Assembly (NCBI GenBank): GCA_947452525.1
Contig: CANGCW010000078.1
Span: 1 to 5,150 of the forward strand
Length of the DNA: 5,150 nucleotides
Direction: 5' to 3'
DNA from: Actinomycetota bacterium
Lineage (GTDB): Bacteria > Actinomycetota > Actinomycetes > Nanopelagicales > Nanopelagicaceae
In this document: one piece after another, positions 1 through 5,150 of the stretch
Position numbering within the stretch: position 1 is the stretch's first letter
How the letters are laid out: each line of letters starts with the position of its first letter
Position numbers and translations under genes: made by a program
Notes under the pieces: model-generated
Databases searched by the model: none
Told to the model about the DNA's origin: nothing
What the model saw: only the letters and a program-made list of their open reading frames with translations

Positions 1-109
1 ATGCGGATGTATAGACGGTCAAGTGATTTCTTAGCGGGCGAGGGACACTTCTTCATTCTCACCGTGCTTAACGCTACGAAATTTCTCCCGCAGTGGCTGA
101 AGAAGTTTC
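1..109. other. Left-edge region without a recognisable gene
   Basis: No gene can be named here. Plus-strand frame 2 is open from the edge to a TAG at 32-34 and could be the last ten codons of an incoming gene. Plus-strand frame 1 is open from 1 to a TAG at 133-135, but it would overlap the dehydrogenase stop codon and uses uncommon codons. On the minus strand a frame starting with GTG at 62 or ATG at 56 (reads MKKCPSPAKKSLDRLYIR) stays open to the edge. A TAGCGT box at 76-71 lies 8 bases before that GTG, so a leaderless partial gene is possible. None of the three peptides matches a family I know. No T-tract terminator is visible downstream of the dehydrogenase. Confidence 0.3.
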
Positions 110-1534
110 TTAAATCTCTACGCCGATATATTTAGTCTCAAGAAATTCGTGGATGCCATCGAAGCCACCCTCACGACCAAGTCCGCTCTGCTTTACGCCA
201 CCAAATGGCGCTGCCGGATCAGAGATAACGCCCTTATTAATAGCGACCATTCCTGACTCAATCGCCTCTGCAGTCCGGATAGCGCGTGCGAGATCGCGTG
301 AGTAGACGTAGCTAATCAAACCGAATTCAGATGCATTAGCAAGTGCAATCGCCTCTTCATCAGTTGAGAACGTAACAACAGGTGCGACAGGTCCAAATAC
401 CTCGTGGTCGAGGATCGGATTCTTCGCATCGACGGAGATAACTGTTGCAGGATAGAAGGCTCCGTCACCATCTGGTGTTGAACCACCGGTATGAATCTTT
501 CCACCGCTCTTCACTGCGGAGTCAACGAGTTCAGCAATCTTGTTACGTTCCTTGAGTGAGACACTTGCGCCAAGTTGTGCACCCTCGGTAAGTCCAGGCG
601 CCATCTTCAACGCTGCCATCGCTGCACTGAACTTTGTTGTGAACTCTTCCGCAACTGACGCGGCAACATAGAAACGATTTGCTGCGGTGCAGGCAGCGCC
701 ACCATTGCGCATCTTTGCCAGCATCGCACCCGCGACCGCTGCATCAATATCGGCATCGTCGAGAACGACGAATGGTGCATTGCCGCCAAGCTCCATAGAT
801 GTACGAATGACGCAATCTGCCGATTCCTTCAACAAGATGCGACCGACCTCTGTTGAACCGGTGAATGAGAGATTGCGAACGCGTGGGTCATGGAGCATCT
901 TCGAGATCATTGGACCGGTCTTCGATGGAAGGACGAGGTTGACTACGCCCTTCGGCACACCAGCGCGCTCCAAAATATCCATCAGAGCGAGCGCAGTAAG
1001 CGGAGTCTCTCCCGCTGGCTTCAAAATCATTGTGCAACCGGCGGCGAGTGCAGGACCAATCTTTCGGGTCGCCATCGCAGCAGGGAAGTTCCACGGAGTA
1101 ATAAGGAGTGAGACACCAATAGGTTGGTGAGTAACGAGGATGCGCTTATCTCCACTCGGTGACTTTCTAAAGTCGCCTGGGGTACGGACGGTCTCCTCGG
1201 AGAACCAACGGAAGAACTCTGCTGCGTAGAGGACCTCACCCTTTGCATCGGTGAAGACCTTGCCATTCTCCATCGAGATGAGAGTTGCGAGGTGATCTGC
1301 CTCAGCGACCACGAGTTCGAAGGCCTTACGGAGAATCTCAGCGCGAACGCGGGGAGCGGTCTTCGACCAAGCGGGGAAGGCGCGGTGGGCGGCCTCAACC
1401 GCAGCGTCGCACTCCTTCTCGCCAGCGGTGGCAACCTGGGTAATGACTGCACCTGTGCTCGGATCGTGCACATCGAGCAATCCATCGCCTTTTACCCATG
1501 CGCCATCTATATAAAGGTCGGTTTTAAACTCCAT
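110..1534 (-). CDS. gabD: NAD(P)-dependent succinate-semialdehyde dehydrogenase (aldehyde dehydrogenase superfamily)
   Basis: This cytosolic aldehyde dehydrogenase most likely oxidises succinate semialdehyde to succinate, the last step of GABA or 4-hydroxybutyrate breakdown into the TCA cycle. Numbering from the upstream ATG at 1546, it shows PWNFP (151-155, catalytic Asn153), the cofactor-binding segment LKPAGETP (175-182), SFTGSTEVG (227-235), MELGG (251-255, general base Glu252), the nucleophile Cys286 in NGGAACTAANR, HEVFGP (381-386), and a C-terminal APFGGVKQSGLGREG block close to that of E. coli GabD. In E. coli GabD the position after KPA is a Ser linked to NADP preference; here it is Gly, so the cofactor is uncertain. 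Two starts compete: ATG 1546 (478 aa) and ATG 1534 (474 aa). I prefer 1534 because MEFKTDLYIDG is the usual family N terminus and a TTAGG lies just upstream, though with a short 3-nt spacing. It stands alone, divergent from the transporter. Superfamily is certain; substrate is likely but not proven, as related semialdehyde dehydrogenases look alike. Confidence 0.85.
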   Translation of the reverse strand: MEFKTDLYIDGAWVKGDGLLDVHDPSTGAVITQVATAGEKECDAAVEAAHRAFPAWSKTAPRVRAEILRKAFELVVAEADHLATLISMENGKVFTDAKGEVLYAAEFFRWFSEETVRTPGDFRKSPSGDKRILVTHQPIGVSLLITPWNFPAAMATRKIGPALAAGCTMILKPAGETPLTALALMDILERAGVPKGVVNLVLPSKTGPMISKMLHDPRVRNLSFTGSTEVGRILLKESADCVIRTSMELGGNAPFVVLDDADIDAAVAGAMLAKMRNGGAACTAANRFYVAASVAEEFTTKFSAAMAALKMAPGLTEGAQLGASVSLKERNKIAELVDSAVKSGGKIHTGGSTPDGDGAFYPATVISVDAKNPILDHEVFGPVAPVVTFSTDEEAIALANASEFGLISYVYSRDLARAIRTAEAIESGMVAINKGVISDPAAPFGGVKQSGLGREGGFDGIHEFLETKYIGVEI

Positions 1535-1569
1535 GAGCCTAAGCATACGCCCGCGTAGGTAGATAAAAT

Positions 1570-1589
1570 GAGCGCTCTAGTAGAGACTC
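1570..1589. repeat. Short inverted repeat, possible operator
   Basis: The core is a perfect 11-bp palindrome, CTCTA-G-TAGAG, at 1575-1585. Outer GAG (1570-1572) and CTC (1587-1589) extend the dyad after a small asymmetric interruption. Its single-base centre makes a long RNA hairpin unlikely (only CTCT/AGAG around AGT could pair), whereas a dimeric repressor site is possible. It lies directly after the TAAAAT box, over the inferred transcription start of the transporter, where bound protein would block initiation. Palindromes this short also occur by chance. Confidence 0.3.
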
Positions 1590-1606
1590 AAGCAATTACG
1601 GTGAAT

Positions 1607-1611
1607 AGGAA
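1607..1611 (+). promoter_or_regulatory. Ribosome binding site for the transporter
   Basis: AGGAA ends 5 nt before the GTG at 1617 and supports that start. An in-frame TGA at 1602-1604 excludes any earlier start. Confidence 0.6.
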
Positions 1612-1616
1612 CCCAC

Positions 1617-3953
1617 GTGCCACAGACATGGAGCGATAACGCGCCCGCACCTCAAGTACTCGGTGAGCATGCGCACCTGAAGGATCCTTTCTCATACAAG
1701 GTGAAGAAGGCGCTCCTCGGTAATCCGTTGAACCGCCACTCACTCTCGCACCAACGGTTGAGCAAGACCTTCGCACTTGGAATCTTGTCATCCGATTGCA
1801 TCTCTTCATCGGCCTACGGCTCAGAGCAGATTCTCTTGGCACTTCTTCCAGCTTTTGGTCTCGCCGCATTTAATATCTTGATGCCAATGACAGCAATCGT
1901 TCTCGCTGTTCTTGTCATTGTTACCTTCTCGTATCGCGAAGTTGTGCAGGTCTACACCAAATCAGGCGGCGCCTACGTTGTGTCGCGCGATAACTTGGGC
2001 CCAGTCTTCTCTCAGATTGCAGCTGTTGCCTTGATGCTCGATTACATCGTGACGGTGGCGATTCAATCCTCGGCAGGTATCGATGCAATTATCTCGACCT
2101 TCACTTCGTTGCAACCGTGGAAGGTATGGATGACGCTCGCCGTTATCGCACTCCTTACATATGGAAACCTCCGCGGCGTTAAAGAAGCTGGTGCCGCTTT
2201 CGCACTTCCGACTTATATCTTTATCTTGAGCTTGGTCCTTGTCTTTACCTCAGGCATCTATCGCTTGATAAATGGCACACTTCCACAATTTGATCCGCAC
2301 GCACTTAATGGCGCAGTTGCGATTGGACATTCCAAGGGGTTACTGAACTTCGCGGCAATCTTTATTCTTCTCCGAGCCTTTGCTAACGGTGGATCATCAC
2401 TCACGGGCCTTGAGGCGATCTCTGATGGCGTCTCACTCTTCCGCGCACCAGAGGGTGTCAACGCACGCAAGACGCTCGTCATCATGTCGATGATTCTTGG
2501 TTCGCTCGTTTTTGGCGTCTCCTACTTTGCACACCGCACTTATGCCACGCCTTATGAGACCGGTACACCTACTGTGATCTCGCAGATTGCCCACGCAACG
2601 CTGGGTAGCGGAACATTTGGCAATATCGGCTTCTACCTCGTCCAGGGTGCAACGATGTTAATCCTGATAACAGGTGCCAATACTGCTTTTAGTGGCTTCC
2701 CATACCTCGTGAACTTCGTTGCAAATGATGGCTTCTTGCCGCGTCAGTTCTCTAAGCGCGGCCACCGTCTCGCATTTTCGAATGGCATCATCGTCCTTGC
2801 AACGGGTGCGTTCTTCCTCGTTCTTATTACCGGTGGCTCTGTAAACCATCTCGTCGCCTTCTACGCACTCGGTGTATTTACCGGCTTCGCACTCGTTGGT
2901 TTCGGAATGGGTCGTAGAGCACTTACAAACAAGGGTAAGGGCTGGGTCTATAAGCTCATCGTTAACTGGGTCTCTGGTGTTGTCTCAACTGCGATCATCA
3001 TTATCTTCGCAATCGTAAAGTTCACTGAAGGTGCGTGGGTAATTCTTGCAATTACTCCTATCGCCACGGCTGGATTGCATCGATTGAATCGCCAGTACCG
3101 TCGTGAGCAAGCAGCTCTAAGTGTTCGTGAACATGATTCACGTGCAACATCTATTACGCGCCACGATGTTGCAGTCCTCGTTGACTCCGTAGATATCGCA
3201 ACCGTTGGAAGCGTTCGTTATGCGCGAAGTTTGAAGCCTCGCAAGTTGACCGCTGTTCACTTTGTGATTGATGATCAACGCGCAGATGGAATTAAAGAGG
3301 CGTGGGCGAAGAATGCTGCGCTCAGCGATGTTCCCATCGAATTTATCGATTGCCCTGATCGTCGCCTTCCCAATGCGGCGCTTGAATATGCAACTCGCGT
3401 AACGGCCTCTCCTGATGTTGAGCTCACTCTGCTATTACCGCGTCGTTCCTACTCGCGATTCCTTGGTCGACTACTGCATGATCAGACCGCTGAAGATATT
3501 GCGCGTCCTATCTCTGAGCTCGCTCGCGTTGTGGCGACGATTGTTCCGTTCGACGTTGAGTCCATCATCTCTGGTGAATCACATCTCGTTGCGCCAACTG
3601 TTAAGGCCGAAGTTAAGCCGGTAAAGAAGGCGCCGGCTGCACCGATCGTTCCTGCTGAGGTAGGAGAGGTGAAGCACTACGAGGAAAATCTCATTCCTAT
3701 CGGAAGCGCGGTATGGAGAAAGCGTGCACACGTACGCGGAACTGTTGCATCCATCCGCACCGCCCCATCTGGTGGAGCGCCTCGCGTTGATATCGAGATC
3801 TGGGATAAGAGTGGCGGAATTACACTGCAATTCTTAGGTCGCCGCGAAGTTGTAGGACTCGATGTCGGCTCAACTATCTGTGCCGAGGGCATGGTGGGCG
3901 AGACTGATGGCGTACTAACAATCCTCAACCCAAGTTACGAGATCGTTCTCTAA
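1617..3953 (+). CDS. KimA-type APC potassium transporter with UspA-like domain and fused C-terminal OB-fold
   Basis: This inner-membrane protein probably imports K+ with protons, as B. subtilis KimA (YdaO) does. Residues 1-50 are a cytosolic lead-in. About 12 membrane segments follow (roughly 51-485). SSDCISSSAYGSEQI (58-72) closely matches KimA's first helix, and SYREVVQVYTKSGGAYVVS, LDYIVTVA and SSLTGLEAIS also correspond block by block. KimA's K+-site residues (recalled as D36, Y43, T121, T230, E233) align with D60, Y67, T146, T263 and E266. Residues ~515-655 resemble KimA's UspA-like cytosolic domain, which in B. subtilis takes part in c-di-AMP inhibition. KimA ends here at about 607 aa. 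This protein continues through a Lys/Ala/Pro linker (~656-685) into a ~93-residue OB-fold: RGTVASIR (707-714), VDIEIWDKSGGITLQFLGRR (724-743), GLDVGS (747-752) and NPSYE (771-775). That tail resembles a small standalone actinobacterial OB-fold protein. The GTG start is set by AGGAA upstream. Transporter class is strongly supported; the substrate and the OB role are inferred. Confidence 0.85.
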   Translation: MPQTWSDNAPAPQVLGEHAHLKDPFSYKVKKALLGNPLNRHSLSHQRLSKTFALGILSSDCISSSAYGSEQILLALLPAFGLAAFNILMPMTAIVLAVLVIVTFSYREVVQVYTKSGGAYVVSRDNLGPVFSQIAAVALMLDYIVTVAIQSSAGIDAIISTFTSLQPWKVWMTLAVIALLTYGNLRGVKEAGAAFALPTYIFILSLVLVFTSGIYRLINGTLPQFDPHALNGAVAIGHSKGLLNFAAIFILLRAFANGGSSLTGLEAISDGVSLFRAPEGVNARKTLVIMSMILGSLVFGVSYFAHRTYATPYETGTPTVISQIAHATLGSGTFGNIGFYLVQGATMLILITGANTAFSGFPYLVNFVANDGFLPRQFSKRGHRLAFSNGIIVLATGAFFLVLITGGSVNHLVAFYALGVFTGFALVGFGMGRRALTNKGKGWVYKLIVNWVSGVVSTAIIIIFAIVKFTEGAWVILAITPIATAGLHRLNRQYRREQAALSVREHDSRATSITRHDVAVLVDSVDIATVGSVRYARSLKPRKLTAVHFVIDDQRADGIKEAWAKNAALSDVPIEFIDCPDRRLPNAALEYATRVTASPDVELTLLLPRRSYSRFLGRLLHDQTAEDIARPISELARVVATIVPFDVESIISGESHLVAPTVKAEVKPVKKAPAAPIVPAEVGEVKHYEENLIPIGSAVWRKRAHVRGTVASIRTAPSGGAPRVDIEIWDKSGGITLQFLGRREVVGLDVGSTICAEGMVGETDGVLTILNPSYEIVL

Positions 3954-3954
3954 C
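3934..3954. terminator. Hairpin at the junction of transporter stop and tRNA-Ser 3' end
   Basis: GTTA (3934-3937) and GAGA (3939-3942) pair with TCTC (3947-3950) and TAAC (3951-3954). This gives an 8-bp stem with one bulged base (C3938) and a TCGT loop. The stem contains the transporter's TAA and ends exactly one base before the tRNA CCA end. It could form in transcripts from either strand. Read on the minus strand it follows the tRNA directly and is trailed by a partly T-rich stretch, but neither side has a true U-tract. It is a weak terminator or 3'-processing candidate. Confidence 0.3.
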
Positions 3955-4044
3955 TGGCGGTGGCGGTGGGATTTGAACCCACGGTGAAGTTTCCCCCACA
4001 CACGCTTTCGAGGCGTGCTCTTTAGGCCGCTCAGACACGCCACC
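3955..4044 (-). tRNA. serU: tRNA-Ser, anticodon CGA (reads UCG)
   Basis: A complete 90-nt class II tRNA folds from this strand. The acceptor GGTGGCG (4044-4038) pairs with CGCCACC (3965-3959). The discriminator is G (3958), as expected for serine, and CCA is encoded (3957-3955). The D arm is TCT/AGA with a GAGCGGCCTAA loop. The anticodon stem CACGC/GCGTG encloses CTCGAAA, giving anticodon CGA at 4010-4008. An 18-nt variable region (4000-3983) marks the long extra arm of serine tRNAs. The T arm is GTGGG-TTCAAAT-CCCAC. It lies 26 bp downstream of tadA on the same strand and converges with the transporter, leaving one base between them. The symbol is the E. coli name for this isoacceptor; actinobacterial names vary. 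Confidence 0.96.
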
Positions 4045-4053
4045 GAGGGTGAC

Positions 4054-4072
4054 GATACCAAAGAGCGGTATC
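4054..4072 (-). other. Hairpin over the tadA stop codon
   Basis: GATACC (4054-4059) and GGTATC (4067-4072) form a perfect 6-bp stem with a 7-nt loop, overlapping the tadA TGA (4073-4071). No T-run follows on the minus strand, so it does not look like an intrinsic terminator. It may be a processing or stability element in a tadA-tRNA-Ser transcript, or chance. Confidence 0.3.
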
Positions 4073-4526
4073 AGCGAAAACTCTCGAAGAACTCTTTCAA
4101 TAAATCAGCACACTCATCGGCGAGTACTCCGGATATAACCTCCACCTTAAAGGGCGCACGGGGGTCGCGGAGTAAATCCCACACTGAGCCAACAGCGCCG
4201 GCCTTCTCGTCCCATGCGCCAAAGACGACGCGAGAGAGGCGAGATTGTGCAATCGCCCCCGCGCACATGCCGCATGGTTCTAGCGTCACAACGATGGTGC
4301 AGTTATCTAGCCGCCATGAGCCAAGGTTCTCGGCTGCTTCGCGGATTGCAACAATTTCTGCATGTGCAGTGGGGTCGTGCTCTGCCTCTCGCAGGTTATG
4401 ACCTGATCCAATAACTTCACCGGACTCATTTAATACAACTGCACCAACAGGTACATCACCTGAAGCCTTTGCATCAACTGCAATTGCAAGCGCTTTACGC
4501 ATTGCAACGTCGTAATCAATCGCCAT
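4071..4526 (-). CDS. tadA: tRNA-specific adenosine deaminase TadA
   Basis: TadA deaminates adenosine-34 to inosine in tRNA-Arg(ACG) in the cytosol, so that one tRNA can read the CGU, CGC and CGA codons. The 151-aa product has the full cytidine/deoxycytidylate deaminase fold: PVGAVVLN at 26-33, HAE at 55-57 (zinc ligand His55, proton-shuttling Glu57), and PCGMC at 84-88 (zinc ligands Cys85 and Cys88). GSVWDLLRDPR (113-123) and a C-terminal helix ending ADLLKEFFESFR follow, as in bacterial TadA. The length is normal. The ATG lies inside the end of the upstream gene (11-bp overlap) with GAGG 6 nt before it, so translation is probably coupled. It has no promoter of its own that I can see and ends 26 bp before tRNA-Ser. 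A free cytosine or guanine deaminase is less likely given the motif spacing, length and partner gene. Confidence 0.94.
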   Translation of the reverse strand: MAIDYDVAMRKALAIAVDAKASGDVPVGAVVLNESGEVIGSGHNLREAEHDPTAHAEIVAIREAAENLGSWRLDNCTIVVTLEPCGMCAGAIAQSRLSRVVFGAWDEKAGAVGSVWDLLRDPRAPFKVEVISGVLADECADLLKEFFESFR

Positions 4527-5022
4527 CTACATCCTCAATGAGTGATTCCGCGAGCTCTCCAAATCCAAGTCGCGCAGCGATGGCAAGAATTTGTTCATCT
4601 GGATAGAGCTCGGAGTCGCTCGCAAGCGCTTCAAGTTCCATCGCATTCATTCCAAGATCAGTAAGGAGATCAATATCGCCACCAGGTTGTGAGTCATCAC
4701 TCTCTTCTGGGAATGGCAGATCGAGAATGTCGACGATATCTGCAACGAGGTCATATTCAAGCGCGTAGGTAATATCGCTCACCATCAACTGTTGGTGTTG
4801 ACCCAATGAACGTGCAACAACGAAGAACTCATCTTCTACCGAGATCAGCGCAATCGCGCCGCCATTTGTATTCTGTGACTTGAGCCGCTCGATGATTTCG
4901 CCAATGTCATCTGGCTCATCTAACTCGGCTGCGTTCCAACGCCCCTCTTCGTGCCATGCAATTATCCCGAATATCCCGAGATCGGCGGAGTCTTCGTCGG
5001 TAGCCATACCCCATAGTGACAC
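4516..5022 (-). CDS. tRNA adenosine deaminase-associated protein
   Basis: This very acidic protein belongs to the actinobacterial family found next to tadA. Its biochemical role is unknown; a partner or chaperone role for TadA is inferred only from constant linkage. Seen here are an N-terminal beta-rich part (LGIFGIIAWHEEGRW 15-29; IALISVEDEFFVVARSL 57-73; LMVSDITYAL 79-88), an acidic Pro/Ser/Asp-rich spacer (~102-117), and a C-terminal helical module (DLLTDLGMNAMELEAL 118-133; PDEQILAIAARLGFGE 141-156), in the order typical of the family. No signal peptide, membrane segment or catalytic motif is visible. The start may be GTG 5022 or ATG 5007 (163 aa). ATG 5007 gives the more usual N terminus (MATDEDSADLG), but both have G-rich sequence too close upstream for a good ribosome site, so a leaderless start is possible. 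It is first in the tadA operon and divergent from upp. Confidence 0.85.
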   Translation of the reverse strand: MSLWGMATDEDSADLGIFGIIAWHEEGRWNAAELDEPDDIGEIIERLKSQNTNGGAIALISVEDEFFVVARSLGQHQQLMVSDITYALEYDLVADIVDILDLPFPEESDDSQPGGDIDLLTDLGMNAMELEALASDSELYPDEQILAIAARLGFGELAESLIEDVDGD

Positions 5023-5034
5023 CTAAAGAGGCAC

Positions 5035-5063
5035 GCGACAAGCCTGCGAAGGTCAACTAAGGT
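5035..5063 (+). promoter_or_regulatory. Candidate promoter for upp, possibly leaderless
   Basis: TAAGGT (5058-5063) fits the actinobacterial TANNNT -10 pattern, and GCGACA (5035-5040) matches TTGACA at four of six positions with a 17-bp spacer. The expected start point falls at about 5070-5071, on or beside the GTG of upp, so the mRNA may have almost no leader. AAGG (5059-5062) and GGGG (5065-5068) also precede the GTG and could act as ribosome sites if transcription starts further upstream. Confidence 0.4.
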
Positions 5064-5070
5064 AGGGGTT

Positions 5071-5150
5071 GTGAAAATTCACGTCGCCAATCATCCGCTC
5101 ATCACTCATAAACTCACCGTTCTCCGTGATGAGAAAACAAAGTCACCAAC
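5071..5150 (+). CDS. upp: Uracil phosphoribosyltransferase, 5' fragment
   Basis: Only the first 26 codons are inside the window. They read MKIHVANHPLITHKLTVLRD followed by EKTKSP, the highly conserved N terminus of bacterial Upp (family form MKIHVVDHPLVAHKLTVLRD). The enzyme makes UMP from uracil and PRPP in pyrimidine salvage in the cytosol. The catalytic and PRPP-binding parts lie beyond the right edge and cannot be checked. The start is GTG. The gene is divergent from the tadA-associated gene with 48-63 bp between start codons, an arrangement also known in other actinobacteria. Confidence 0.9.
   Translation, partial: MKIHVANHPLITHKLTVLRDEKTKSP

Larger units (their letters stand above)
1547..1616. 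promoter_or_regulatory. Divergent intergenic control region between gabD and the transporter
   Basis: This gap must hold the promoters of both flanking genes. On the plus strand TAAAAT (1564-1569) matches the -10 consensus at five of six positions and would start transcription near 1576, giving a leader of about 40 nt before the transporter GTG. No convincing -35 is seen 16-18 bp upstream. On the minus strand a weaker TATCTA (1565-1560) could serve gabD with a very short leader. The two -10 candidates overlap, so initiation in one direction could exclude the other. A short inverted repeat sits at the predicted plus-strand start point. All assignments are by eye. Confidence 0.4.

Noticed and set aside
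78..109. Imperfect inverted repeat GAAATTTCT ... AGAAGTTTC after the dehydrogenase, as a terminator
   Set aside because: It is an AT-rich stem with a mismatch when read on the minus strand, has a 14-nt loop, and is not followed by a T-run on either strand.
687..1485. Open frames antisense to or shifted within the dehydrogenase gene (for example plus 687-1130, minus 1027-1485)
   Set aside because: They lie wholly inside a well-conserved gene, have no family resemblance or ribosome sites, and show Ser/Arg-rich low-complexity composition typical of shadow frames.
1570..1616. c-di-AMP (ydaO/yuaA) riboswitch, which precedes kimA in B. subtilis
   Set aside because: The inferred leader is only about 40 nt and even the whole intergenic gap is under 85 bp, too short for that riboswitch. 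No matching helices are seen.
1568..1639. Small plus-strand frame of 23 codons (MSALVETQAI...) overlapping the transporter start
   Set aside because: Its ATG is part of the likely -10 box, it has no ribosome site, and it resembles no known leader peptide. It is probably chance.
4015..4414. Plus-strand frames across tadA and tRNA-Ser (4015-4401, 4214-4414)
   Set aside because: They are antisense to a gene with intact catalytic motifs and run out of a tRNA; no recognisable protein features.
1..5150. A mobile, defence or otherwise wholly new gene system
   Set aside because: Apart from the unassigned first 109 bases, every substantial stretch is explained by ordinary metabolic, transport or tRNA genes. 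There are no integrase or transposase genes, no terminal repeats, no CRISPR repeats and no obvious shift in base composition. The tRNA-Ser gene is intact, and no attachment-site copy is seen beside it.

Overview
The window looks like chromosomal housekeeping DNA from an actinobacterium with moderate GC content (about half by eye). The best evidence is the right end: an acidic 'tRNA adenosine deaminase-associated' protein overlaps tadA and is divergent from upp, an arrangement known from Actinobacteria. The actinobacterial-type OB-fold module at the end of the transporter agrees with this. A small-genome aquatic actinobacterium is a reasonable guess, but genus cannot be fixed from the sequence.

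Layout, left to right. Positions 1-109 hold no gene I can name. Next is a complete minus-strand aldehyde dehydrogenase of the succinate-semialdehyde dehydrogenase type (gabD-like). A 70-82 bp divergent intergenic region follows, with a probable -10 box and a short inverted repeat. The largest gene, on the plus strand, encodes a 778-residue KimA-type APC potassium transporter with a UspA-like cytosolic domain and an extra OB-fold domain at its C terminus. One base after its stop codon comes the 3' (CCA) end of a minus-strand tRNA-Ser(CGA) gene. Upstream of that tRNA on the minus strand are tadA and its partner gene, overlapping by 11 bp. The right edge carries the first 26 codons of upp on the plus strand.

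The genes are mostly independent units. The tadA pair is a translationally coupled operon for making inosine at the tRNA wobble position, and it may run on into tRNA-Ser. The dehydrogenase and the transporter diverge from a shared control region. The transporter and the tRNA converge with essentially no spacer.

I see no mobile element, CRISPR array or defence system, and no wholly new system. The most notable feature is the transporter's architecture. In many actinobacteria (from memory, the Rv2690c-Rv2697c neighbourhood of M. tuberculosis) a permease of this type and a small OB-fold protein are separate genes in a locus with trkA-like potassium genes. Here they are joined in one polypeptide, which suggests a functional link between potassium transport and that uncharacterised OB-fold protein.
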